Source: an uncultured Sutterella sp. (lineage in GTDB: Bacteria > Pseudomonadota > Gammaproteobacteria > Burkholderiales > Burkholderiaceae_F). From it: 64,000 nucleotides of DNA. A program made the translations under genes and the position numbers. The notes below the pieces were generated by a model, which worked only from the letters and a program-made list of their open reading frames with translations, searched no databases and was not told the origin of the DNA. Shown piece after piece: positions 41,375-49,353 of the stretch (within the stretch, counting starts at the first letter, position 1; each line of letters opens with the position of its first letter). The stretch lies in NCBI GenBank assembly GCA_902463725.1, contig CABQGK010000012.1:1-64000 (forward strand). Direction: 5' to 3'.

Positions 41375-42301
41375 ATGATTGTTGAAAACGTCACCGACCT
41401 CATCGGTCACACCCCTCTTCTTCACCTTGCCGCCATTGAAGCTCAGGAAGGGCTCAAGGCGCGCATCCTTGCCAAACTCGAATACTTTAACCCCGCTGGT
41501 AGCGTCAAGGATCGTATCGCCATTGCGATGATTACTGACGCTGAACGTCGTGGTGCTCTCAAGAAGGGTTCTGTGATCATTGAGCCGACGAGTGGCAACA
41601 CCGGCATTGGGCTCGCCGCAGTGGCTGCTGCCCGTGGCTATCGCATTATTCTAACGATGCCGGAGACAATGAGTGTGGAGCGTCGCAACATCCTCAAGGC
41701 CTATGGTGCTGAGCTCGTGCTCACCGAAGGTGCCAAGGGCATGAAGGGCGCGATTGCCAAGGCTCAGGAGTTGGCTGCGGAAATCAAGGATAGCTTTATC
41801 CCGGGGCAGTTTGTCAACCCCGCTAACCCTGCTGCGCACTACGCGAGCACGGGTCCGGAAATCTGGGCTGACACCAATGGCGCTGTGGATGTGTTTGTCG
41901 CAGGTGTTGGCACCGGCGGTACGCTCTCGGGTACGGGCAAGTTCCTCAAAGAAAAGAAAGCCGCAGTTCGCGTGGTCGCGGTTGAGCCGGAAAGCTCTCC
42001 TGTGCTCTCGGGCGGCGCCCCTGGCCCGCACAAGATTCAGGGTATTGGTGCTGGGTTCCTCCCCGATACGCTTGATCAGAAGATTTACGACGAAGTTGTC
42101 AAAGTGAGCAACGACGCTGCTTTTGAACGCACACGCCAGATGGCCCGTCTGCAGGGCGTGCTTGTCGGTGTGAGCTCGGGCGCTGCGCTTAACGCCGCAA
42201 TCGAAGTGGCTCGCCGTCCTGAAATGGTTGGTAAGACCATCGTGGTGGTGTTGCCCGATAACGGTGACCGTTATCTGACGACGGGCGGGCTCTTTGAGTA
42301 A
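41375..42301 (+). CDS. cysK: Cysteine synthase A (O-acetylserine sulfhydrylase)
   Basis: A 308-residue PLP enzyme that makes L-cysteine from O-acetylserine and sulfide in the cytosol. The PLP lysine lies in NPAGSVKDRIA; the phosphate/substrate loop is PTSGNTGIGLA; the Gly-rich PLP-phosphate loop is GVGTGGTLSGTG; the C-terminus has PDNGDRYLTTGGLF. Length is typical. ATG 41375 follows TTAGGAGT; the upstream in-frame extension lies in the leader. No cysE neighbour. Closely followed by a strong terminator. Confidence 0.96.
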   Translation: MIVENVTDLIGHTPLLHLAAIEAQEGLKARILAKLEYFNPAGSVKDRIAIAMITDAERRGALKKGSVIIEPTSGNTGIGLAAVAAARGYRIILTMPETMSVERRNILKAYGAELVLTEGAKGMKGAIAKAQELAAEIKDSFIPGQFVNPANPAAHYASTGPEIWADTNGAVDVFVAGVGTGGTLSGTGKFLKEKKAAVRVVAVEPESSPVLSGGAPGPHKIQGIGAGFLPDTLDQKIYDEVVKVSNDAAFERTRQMARLQGVLVGVSSGAALNAAIEVARRPEMVGKTIVVVLPDNGDRYLTTGGLFE

Positions 42302-42333
42302 GCGCGCTCTGAAACGTTAGTGACCTGAATTAC

Positions 42334-42372
42334 AAGGGGATGCTCGAGCGAGTCGGCATCCCCTTTGCTTTT
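42334..42372 (+). terminator. cysK terminator
   Basis: AAGGGGATGC (42334-42343) pairs perfectly with GCATCCCCTT (42356-42365), followed by TGCTTTTGC. Confidence 0.85.
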
Positions 42373-42420
42373 GCGTCTCTATGGCGAGAAGGCGCACTTT
42401 CGTGTGCTGCGACAACGCTC

Positions 42421-43119
42421 TTATTTGGCGAGCCCGTCGCTTGTGCAGTTATCGCCCATTTCGCAGCCCTTCTTCTGCCAGTACTTCATGCGCTTGGTAT
42501 CTTTTTTAATGCCGTAATAACCAATCATGCGATGAATGGCATCGAGGTCACCGCGCGTAGCAGCTTGCTTCCAGTAACGAACGGCTTCTTGCTCGTTCTT
42601 TTCCTGGCCAATGCCGTTTCGAGCGAGGTCCCCGAGGAGCACGGTCGAGGGAATATCGCCGCGTTTACTTGCTTTCAGAAGCCACTTCTTCGCTTCGACC
42701 TTACCCTCTTCGCCCTCGTGACCCGCAGCAAGGAGTCGCCCGAGTTGCGCCATCGCGTCGGTCACCCCACCTTCAGCGGCTTTGCGATACCACTTAAGCG
42801 CAAGCGGGATGTCCTTTTCGTGGCCTTCGCCATACTCGGCCATCTGCGCGAGTGCGTGCATACTGGCGATTTCGCCAGCTTCTGCGGATTTCTGATACCA
42901 GTAAAAGGCCTTCGGAAGATCAGCGGGGATATCCACCCCTGTCTGATAAAGCACCGCGAGGTCGTACTGCGCGTCACGGTCACCCTTTTGCGCTTTGGCA
43001 AGTGACGATTCAAAATTTGGTAGCGCTTGGTTCTTGGCGTGCACCGGCCCCGACATCATGAGCGTGGCGGCGAGTAGCGCTGCGGCAAGCGACGGGAGCA
43101 TTGGCTTAGTGGTCATCAT
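42421..43119 (-). CDS. Exported Sel1-repeat (TPR-like) protein
   Basis: A 232-residue periplasmic protein. The start at 43119 follows AAAGGA and yields a signal peptide (MMTTKPMLPSLAAALLAATLMMSGPVHA). The mature part consists of five or so Sel1-like repeats with the pattern A-x-x-x-L-(G/A)-x(6-8)-G-x-x-x-D-x-x-x-A-x-x-W-Y-x-K-A-A (for example YDLAVLYQTGVDIPADLPKAFYWYQKSAEAG). Sel1 proteins act as scaffolds for protein complexes, often with cell-envelope or stress roles. The C-terminus has two Cys (GCEMGDNCTSDG) that could form a disulfide. Partner unknown. Confidence 0.88.
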   Translation of the reverse strand: MMTTKPMLPSLAAALLAATLMMSGPVHAKNQALPNFESSLAKAQKGDRDAQYDLAVLYQTGVDIPADLPKAFYWYQKSAEAGEIASMHALAQMAEYGEGHEKDIPLALKWYRKAAEGGVTDAMAQLGRLLAAGHEGEEGKVEAKKWLLKASKRGDIPSTVLLGDLARNGIGQEKNEQEAVRYWKQAATRGDLDAIHRMIGYYGIKKDTKRMKYWQKKGCEMGDNCTSDGLAK

Positions 43120-43290
43120 GCTTGGATTCCTTTGAATTGAAGTGATAGCGCCTAGTCTAGCGGCTAGATCGGCTTTGGCGTGCGCTCGCAAACACACATT
43201 AACGCTTTTCTCGGCCTCTGTTACAAAACCGAGTACGCCCCCACGCGGCGCATTGCGCAGCACTGCGCGTCTTGCCCGCGGGAATTGAAA

Positions 43291-43328
43291 ATTAAGCACG
43301 TCAGCGCAAAACGCAATTCTGACGTGCT
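43291..43328 (-). terminator. Terminator of the large TPR gene
   Basis: AGCACGTCAG (43295-43304) and CTGACGTGCT (43319-43328) form a perfect 10-bp stem. On the minus strand it is followed by TAATTTT. It lies about 75 bp past the stop of the gene at 43404. Confidence 0.75.
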
Positions 43329-43403
43329 CGTTCAGTGGGAGACTGGGCTTTTACGTTGGGCGCGGCCAGTGCACGCAAGTCGCACTACGCTCGCCCCGCT
43401 CGC

Positions 43404-46091
43404 TTAGGCCACCCCACCCTTACGCAGTGCCCACTCTGGGAGCGACTCTGCATCCAGATCGATTGCGTCGTAGAGTGCGTCTCGCTGCGTGTCCTCAATG
43501 GACTTAATCTCTTCAATTTCGCTAGCCTCTTCGGCTTGCGCGTCCTTGCGGGCGTCGGCCGCTTGCGCCCCTTGCTCTTGATCCTCAGCCAGATTGTCCG
43601 CACTGTAAATCTGAACCCGCGCGCCGCCATTGGCGTAAAGCGTCGTATAGAGCAAGGACTTATAGCGCTTCATATGGTCAGCGAGTTTTGTATACGCGAT
43701 GACCGCATCCAAGAATGCATCAAGATCCCAGACAAAGTAGCAGAGGTAGAGATATTTAGCCCCAGTGAGCCACGCAAAGGCACGCCCAGCAGTGGGGGCG
43801 ACGGTGCTGAGATAGTCTTGCAACTCCGTCATAAAGAGCTTTTTCTGCGCATCGGTTTTGAGATCCTCAGCGGGCTCAAGCATCAGGGCAACGGCCGTTG
43901 CGCCATGGTTTCGGAGCCAGTATAGGAGCGTATCGTCGCCCTCGAGGTAGTTGGAGATAATGAGCGCAAAGCTTGCCTCCCCATACATCACGTCCGCGAG
44001 TGGTAGCGTGTACTCAAAGCGTTTCCCATCGCCTCGCCAGTCAAAGGAGACTTTCGAGTCGATATAGTCGAGCACGCTATAGGTCTCATACTCGGGGTGA
44101 CGGTGCTTAAACTTCTCGATAAACGTGAGCAACGGCATAAACTTCGCGTTAGCCCTACGAGGCAAGGTGCGCACAATACCGATGTCGCTCAGGTAATGCG
44201 CGCGTAGCCCCTGACCGAGGAGCGAGTCGAACATGAGCTCAAGCCGCGGGAAGATTCTGCTCGCCATCTCTTGATCAGCGACGGCAAAGTCCGCGAAATA
44301 AAAGTCGATGTCGCTTCCGGAAGGCGTTTTCTTCCCAGAGAAATCGTAGCTGACGAAAACGCGATCGAGCGGAATCGTTTCACCTTCCAAGGAAAGCGGA
44401 TACTGTTCCGCACTACGCAGCCGAATGACTTCTGGCGAAACCTCAACACGCGCTCGGATATCTTCGGGCATACTCTCAATGAGTGCGGAGATGAAAAGCG
44501 CGTAATTTGGCATGCTGGTGACAAAGTTGATGAGCAAGGGGTGATGCTGCCCTGCGAGGATCGTCACGGCAACGCCCGTGTTTTGGGGCAAGAGGTGCGC
44601 GACCTCCCTGCTACAGGTCTCAATGCCTTTGACGCGATCCTCGAGCATGAGCCCCTCCCAGCGATCCATGTTCTCATCGACCTCATCCCAGAAGCGTGCG
44701 CAAATCTTGGCCCACGTACGATCCCCAAAGTTCGGGTATGTCATGAAACGTTCACAGCGCTCACGAAAATACGGCAGTCCATCGAGGAATTCGGAGCCTG
44801 GGAAGTCGAAGCACTTTCTAAAGTAGAGACAGGCCTCATCCTCCCGATCGAGGTAATAAAGCGCATAACCCATACGGTAGTACCAAGCGTAGTCGGCCGT
44901 GCGTTCACCCCAATCACGAATGCGCTCAAGCAGCGTTATTGCATACTCCAAGCGACTGTCCTTATGTTGGGCCACGTTGTTGTAGGCGCGCGCGAGCTCG
45001 GAAATGAGCGCTGGCGGAAGCTCGTCGAGCGAGAAGCGCTCAAGGCACTTAATGATCGCTGCAGGATCGTCTTCGCACCGATACCAAAGGGCCTGCCAAT
45101 TGCGCGGAACTTGACTAAGTCGACGTTTGAGTAACTGATAGTTGTTGTGCAGGTAGTCTGAGGGAACGTAGAGCACGAAGCGCTCAAAGCCCGCATGAGA
45201 CGTCTCCACGATGACGTGCCCCTCAAGCGTCAGGGCAAGCGTTTTGACAGCTGACGTGTCAATGTCTTCGTACTCAAGATAGTCGAGGAGCACTTTCACG
45301 GCGCTCGTTAGCCACTTGACGGGCAAATTGGAAAAGCCTGCAATCGACATGTGAAAGCGCATTGGCACTCGGTGATGAAACCCATCAGGGAGCGCTTCGC
45401 CGTTAACTGCGCGACCATCAAACGAGAGTTCCCCAAGACTGAGCGCTTCGCGGTTTCTCTCGAGCCCCGATTTTAAGAGATAGGCATTATTGACCGAGAG
45501 ACGCTTGTCGATATGCTTCTTGGGGTACTCAATGAGATCCTGATCCGCTGCTTCATCGGTAAAGTGCATCAGCATCGATCGCAGCGACGCGTTACGGTTA
45601 ATGTCATGCACAAGCACATTGATTTCATAGCAGTCTCTGCCGACAAGCTCGCGTGCCTCGGTAATCAGGGAAAGCGCTTTGGCGCGTTCACCACGCCCGG
45701 CGAGCAGCTTTGCAAGCTCCACCATGCACCACGGATACGTTGGATCGACCTTTCGACCCTCCTCGAAATAGTGCTCCGCTTGCTCAAGCTCGCCCTTTAA
45801 GAGGTGCACCACCCCCATGCGATAAAGCCAGCGGACTTCGTTCGTGCCCGCGGCTCTCGCGTCGTTAAGCGCCGCCTCGGCCATGAGCAACTTGTCCCAA
45901 GAGAGACTATTGATACCAATGTAGGCGTACTCGAGCGCAATCTCTAAGTTCTCAGTAGGACACTTCTCGGAGAGTTTCCCATCTCTGATCAGTTCATCAA
46001 CTTTGTCATCTAAATACTGCAACGCCTCGTCCCATGAGTGGTTATTGATAGCTTCATAATCCTCAGGGGCTAGCAGAGTGGGTTTTGTCAT
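43404..46091 (-). CDS. Large cytosolic TPR protein of unknown function, paralogue of the gene at 49354
   Basis: An 895-residue protein without signal peptide or membrane helices. The N-terminal ~170 residues contain TPR-like helices (WLYRMGVVHLLKGELEQAEHYFEEGRKVDPTYPWCMVELAKLL). A second TPR block sits near 440-500 (DYAWYYRMGYALYYLDREDEACLYFRKCFDF). The region from about 525 (FWDEVDENMDRWEGLMLED...) to 860 aligns in order with the 558-residue protein at 49354 (FWAQVEAQLDAWCAVLKLD...), including the C-terminal AGRAFAWLTGAKYLYLCYFVWD / SGIARGSLFCYLDLLLWD. The last 60 residues are acidic and low in complexity. I do not recognise a named family. GAGG lies eight bases before ATG 46091; the longer upstream frame overlaps the recD2 end and is rejected. 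Confidence 0.8.
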   Translation of the reverse strand: MTKPTLLAPEDYEAINNHSWDEALQYLDDKVDELIRDGKLSEKCPTENLEIALEYAYIGINSLSWDKLLMAEAALNDARAAGTNEVRWLYRMGVVHLLKGELEQAEHYFEEGRKVDPTYPWCMVELAKLLAGRGERAKALSLITEARELVGRDCYEINVLVHDINRNASLRSMLMHFTDEAADQDLIEYPKKHIDKRLSVNNAYLLKSGLERNREALSLGELSFDGRAVNGEALPDGFHHRVPMRFHMSIAGFSNLPVKWLTSAVKVLLDYLEYEDIDTSAVKTLALTLEGHVIVETSHAGFERFVLYVPSDYLHNNYQLLKRRLSQVPRNWQALWYRCEDDPAAIIKCLERFSLDELPPALISELARAYNNVAQHKDSRLEYAITLLERIRDWGERTADYAWYYRMGYALYYLDREDEACLYFRKCFDFPGSEFLDGLPYFRERCERFMTYPNFGDRTWAKICARFWDEVDENMDRWEGLMLEDRVKGIETCSREVAHLLPQNTGVAVTILAGQHHPLLINFVTSMPNYALFISALIESMPEDIRARVEVSPEVIRLRSAEQYPLSLEGETIPLDRVFVSYDFSGKKTPSGSDIDFYFADFAVADQEMASRIFPRLELMFDSLLGQGLRAHYLSDIGIVRTLPRRANAKFMPLLTFIEKFKHRHPEYETYSVLDYIDSKVSFDWRGDGKRFEYTLPLADVMYGEASFALIISNYLEGDDTLLYWLRNHGATAVALMLEPAEDLKTDAQKKLFMTELQDYLSTVAPTAGRAFAWLTGAKYLYLCYFVWDLDAFLDAVIAYTKLADHMKRYKSLLYTTLYANGGARVQIYSADNLAEDQEQGAQAADARKDAQAEEASEIEEIKSIEDTQRDALYDAIDLDAESLPEWALRKGGVA

Positions 46092-46245
46092 GCGCAATCC
46101 TCGGTCAAAGTCTGCTCGACTGCCGTGGCAGTGGGAGCAACGGGTGATCCACTGAGTGTAGCAAAGCTCTACGCGGCGCGCCACTTTGTAAAAGTTGCAA
46201 AGTCTTGCAACGCGAGTCTCTGCGATCCCTAAGCACGCACTCGCC

Positions 46246-48459
46246 TTAGATGAGTGTCCCATTGAGGCGCGCTTCAAGCGCAGAGATGCGCCGCTCGGTT
46301 TGACGGTCTTTGACCGCCATGGCGAGCGCGCGCTTCTCCCCCACAATCACGACGAGCTTTTTGCCGCGGGTGACTGCCGTGTAAATCAGATTGCGCTTAA
46401 GCATCAAAAAGTGCTGCATCGAGAGCGGAATCACTACGACGGGATATTCGCTTCCTTGCGACTTATGCACGGTTGTCGCGTAGGCGAGTACAAGCTCATC
46501 AAGCTCCCCGTACGGGTACTCGACGAGTCGCGCATCAAACTCCACCGTCATGGTTTCTTCTTCGGCGTCGAGGCCGCGCACAAAGCCGATGTCTCCGTTA
46601 TAGACCTCGCGCTCGTAGTTGTTTTCAATTTGCATGACCTTGTCGCCCACGCTAAAGGTCGTGCCGAATTTTGTCACGGAAAGCTCGCCGGCTGGGTTGA
46701 GCGCCGCTTTGAGTGCTTCGTTAAGCGAGCGAGCACCGCTCCCACCGCGATTCATCGGTGTGAGCACTTGGATGTCCGCAATGGCGTCCCAGCCATACGC
46801 CCGCGGTAGTCGCTCGCGCACAAGCTCTAGAATTTTCTCTGGCACCGCTTCAATGTTCTCCACGGGCACAAAGTAGCAGTCACCGCGATCGGCCTTTCCA
46901 GGAAAGGTTGGCATGATGCCGCGGTTAATTTGGTGCGCGATACGAATAATCCAACTCTCTGCAGCCTGCCGAAAGACCTCGGTGAGGCGAATGACGGGTA
47001 CGGCACCGCTCTCGATTAAGTCCGAGAGAAACGCGCCAGGCCCCACCGCAGGGAGCTGATCCACGTCGCCCACAAAGATCACCTGAGCGCCGGGGCGCAC
47101 AGCTTTCAAGAGGTTATTGGCGAGCACCACGTCAAGCATCGAGCACTCATCTACCACAAGTAAATCGCACTCAAGTGGATTCTCGTCGTTACGTTTAAAG
47201 CCCATTGTCTCGGGATCCACTTCCAAGAGGCGATGAATGGTTTTCGCCTCGCGCCCTGAGCTCTCAGCGAGGCGCTTTGCAGCGCGCCCCGTCGGCGCGG
47301 CGAGCTCAATAGTGACGCCCTTGGCGGCGAGAATCGTGAGAATCGCACGCACAAGCGTCGTTTTCCCGACGCCCGGCCCCCCGGTGATCACCGTGATCTT
47401 ACTTTTGAGCGCCACACGCACAGCCTCTTTTTGGCTTTCGGCGAGCGTCAAGTTGAGTTTCTTTTCTACCCAGCCAAGTGCTGCGTCAGCGTCGATCGTG
47501 GGCCACGAGAGGGGCTCAGCGGCGAGTTGCCCGAGCCGCCACGCGATTCCCTTTTCCGCAAGCATCAAGGGCGTGAGATAAATCGTATCGGCAAAGGGCG
47601 CATCGAGCGCGGTAAGTGCCCCCGAGGCGAGCTCCGCCTCAATAGCGGCTTCAATCGTGGCGCGCTCAATGTCGAGCAATTTGATCGACTCAGCGACGAG
47701 CCTCGCACGTGGTAGCCCACAGTGCCCGCCATTGCCACTTGCTTCTGAGAGCGTATACGAGACGCCCGCGCGTGCGCGCCGTGGATCGTTCTTATCGATC
47801 CCGAGCTTCTGCGCGATGATATCGGCACTGCGAAAGCCGATGCCGCGGATATCGCGCGCGAGCCGATACGGGTCCTCGGTGACGAGTTTGATCGCGTCTT
47901 GCCCGTAGGTTTTGAAGATGCGCACGCTCTTAGAGGTCGAAACGCCATGGCCGTGCAAAAACACCATGATGCCGCGGATGATCTTCTGGTTAGCCCAGCC
48001 TTGGGTGATACGCGCAATGCGCTTTTTGCCGATGCGTTCAAGATCGTGAAGTCGCTCGGGTGTTTTTTCAATGACGTCGAACACCTCCGCCCCAAAGGCC
48101 TTTACGAGGCGCTCAGCCAAGATAGGCCCCACACCTTTGACCATGCCGCTACCCAAGTAGCGCTCAATGCCTGCGAGCGTTTTTGGAGCGTGCGTGCTGA
48201 TGCGCACACTTTTAAATTGCCGCCCGTAGTTTTTGTCGTTAAACCAATGACCAATTGCCGTGAGATATTCGCCTGGGGTAGCGATCGCGGTGTGCCCGAC
48301 GACAGTGATGAGCTCACGGCTACCTCGCACCGACACTCGTAGCACAGCGTAGCCCGTTTCTTCAGAGTGAAACGTTACGCGCTCAATGAGTCCCTCAAGG
48401 CGTTCAAGCGTGTTGTCGTTTTCTGGGTCGATCGGTTTAGAGATGAGCGGACTCGGCAT
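46246..48459 (-). CDS. recD2: RecD2-type ATP-dependent DNA helicase
   Basis: A 737-residue SF1B helicase. The N-terminal OB-like and helix-hairpin-helix part (LGSGMVKGVGPILAERLVKAFG...LERIGKKRIARITQGW) marks the RecBCD-independent RecD2/YrrC form. The motor has Walker A GGPGVGKTTLVRA, APTGRAAKRLAE, Walker B LLVVDECSMLD, VFVGDVDQLPAVGPG, TEVFRQA and the UvrD_C_2 motif YATTVHKSQGSEYPVVVIPL with YTAVTRGKK. It unwinds DNA 5'-3' and takes part in repair. Length matches the family. Monocistronic. Confidence 0.96.
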   Translation of the reverse strand: MPSPLISKPIDPENDNTLERLEGLIERVTFHSEETGYAVLRVSVRGSRELITVVGHTAIATPGEYLTAIGHWFNDKNYGRQFKSVRISTHAPKTLAGIERYLGSGMVKGVGPILAERLVKAFGAEVFDVIEKTPERLHDLERIGKKRIARITQGWANQKIIRGIMVFLHGHGVSTSKSVRIFKTYGQDAIKLVTEDPYRLARDIRGIGFRSADIIAQKLGIDKNDPRRARAGVSYTLSEASGNGGHCGLPRARLVAESIKLLDIERATIEAAIEAELASGALTALDAPFADTIYLTPLMLAEKGIAWRLGQLAAEPLSWPTIDADAALGWVEKKLNLTLAESQKEAVRVALKSKITVITGGPGVGKTTLVRAILTILAAKGVTIELAAPTGRAAKRLAESSGREAKTIHRLLEVDPETMGFKRNDENPLECDLLVVDECSMLDVVLANNLLKAVRPGAQVIFVGDVDQLPAVGPGAFLSDLIESGAVPVIRLTEVFRQAAESWIIRIAHQINRGIMPTFPGKADRGDCYFVPVENIEAVPEKILELVRERLPRAYGWDAIADIQVLTPMNRGGSGARSLNEALKAALNPAGELSVTKFGTTFSVGDKVMQIENNYEREVYNGDIGFVRGLDAEEETMTVEFDARLVEYPYGELDELVLAYATTVHKSQGSEYPVVVIPLSMQHFLMLKRNLIYTAVTRGKKLVVIVGEKRALAMAVKDRQTERRISALEARLNGTLI

Positions 48460-48730
48460 GGTTAAAGCTCGTGAGGAAAAACGTCCATTTGCAGCTGAGA
48501 GCTCAGTTATCGTACGGACGTGCTACTTCACTCATGAGTATAGCGGGAAGTGCGTGGCACGCGTCTGTGACGTGCGTAGCGTGCGAAGTCGAGGGCGCAT
48601 TGTGCAAACGCCAACCGCTTTTTGCACAAAAAGCAAAGAGCCGCACAAGACTGTACGACTCCTTGACTTGGTGCTGCATCAGCGGCGCAACCCGCAGCGC
48701 GTAGCGGCTCGCGCGAGAGCGAAGCGCGCG
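48460..48730. other. Spacer upstream of recD2
   Basis: About 270 bp without a convincing gene. It should carry the recD2 promoter on the minus strand. The part at 48560-48730 has GC-rich repeated GCGCG/CGCGA words and no clear terminator. Confidence 0.35.
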
Positions 48731-48907
48731 CTAATGCTGATTGCGCGAGCGTTTACGTCCGTCGCTCGTGACATCCACGCCGGTTCGTACGGCTAAGCGC
48801 ACGAGTCGCGTTTCGAGTCGCACAAGCCGCCGGATAATCTGCTCCTGTGAGCGCATGATGCGCCTAAGGTGTCTCTCATGGGCGGAGCGTCGGAGTATTC
48901 TCGGCAT
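48731..48907 (-). CDS. Small basic protein, hypothetical
   Basis: A 58-residue frame with ATG at 48907 and AAGGA nine bases upstream. The product is very basic and helical: MPRILRRSAHERHLRRIM, then a heptad-like RSQEQIIRRLVRLETRLVRLAV, and a polar tail. It is reminiscent of short DNA- or RNA-binding proteins, but no family is recognised. The region upstream holds four copies of a TGCACTT-like word, which suggests specific regulation. The small size and composition leave real doubt that it is a gene. Confidence 0.45.
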   Translation of the reverse strand: MPRILRRSAHERHLRRIMRSQEQIIRRLVRLETRLVRLAVRTGVDVTSDGRKRSRNQH

Positions 48908-49031
48908 GCTGGGTGTCCTTTAGTGCACTTTTCTCAGATTGCACTTTTTTTCTAAATTTTGAGCGCCTTGTCAGGTGTACTTTAAATCTTTATAAGCCTT
49001 GTGGCGCTTGCGTTTTACCTCAAGTGCACCA
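48908..49031. repeat. Repeated TGCACTT-type words before the small basic gene
   Basis: GTGCACTTTT (48923-48932), TTGCACTTTT (48939-48948), GTGTACTTTA (48975-48984) and, inverted, AAGTGCAC (49022-49029) occur in 107 bp of AT-rich sequence. On the minus strand a TATAAT lies at 49031-49036. They look like operator copies. Confidence 0.4.
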
Positions 49032-49340
49032 TTATACTGGATGGAAACAGAATTGTTGCGCAACGAAAGTTTCTTCGCGCAACATTTCCTGTGCACTCCG
49101 ATCAATAACCTCTAGGTGATAAGGATGATGACGATAGGCTTCAAAGGCCTCGGGTGAGTCAAAGTCCACCGTCATCACAAGTTGATCTGGGATACCGGTC
49201 CAGCCCGTTGAAAATCCAACAGCCAGTGCGCTGATGGCGGGGATTTCGTCAGCCATAGCACGCCAGAGCGTGAGCATTTCTGCCTTTTGCGCTTCCGTGA
49301 CCCCCGCCTTGAGCGTGCCCCAAAAGATATGCCGATACAT
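49032..49340 (-). CDS. Dabb-family (stress-responsive A/B barrel) protein
   Basis: A 102-residue ferredoxin-like dimeric barrel protein. The start MYRHIFWGTLKAGVTEAQKAEMLTLWRAMADEIPAI and the pattern D-Q-L-V-M-T-V-D-F-D-S-P-E-A-F-E-A-Y-R-x-H-P-Y-H are diagnostic of the Dabb fold. Function varies (cyclases, decarboxylases, unknown stress proteins). ATG 49340 is 13 bp past the stop of the TPR gene, whose stop codon lies inside the AAGGAG ribosome site, so the two genes form an operon. Confidence 0.88.
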   Translation of the reverse strand: MYRHIFWGTLKAGVTEAQKAEMLTLWRAMADEIPAISALAVGFSTGWTGIPDQLVMTVDFDSPEAFEAYRHHPYHLEVIDRSAQEMLREETFVAQQFCFHPV

Positions 49341-49353
49341 CACGCGCGACTCC

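Noticed and set aside
41237..41375. T-box or SAM riboswitch before cysK
   Set aside because: No TGGNACC-type T-box sequence and no SAM-I or SAM-II core could be recognised.
42340..43005. 221-residue plus-strand frame opposite the Sel1 gene
   Set aside because: Sel1 repeats and a signal peptide on the minus strand are clear; the plus frame has no motif and overlaps the cysK terminator.
44271..45134. 287-residue plus-strand frame inside the large TPR gene
   Set aside because: Antisense shadow; the minus-strand protein has a conserved paralogue, which proves that strand.
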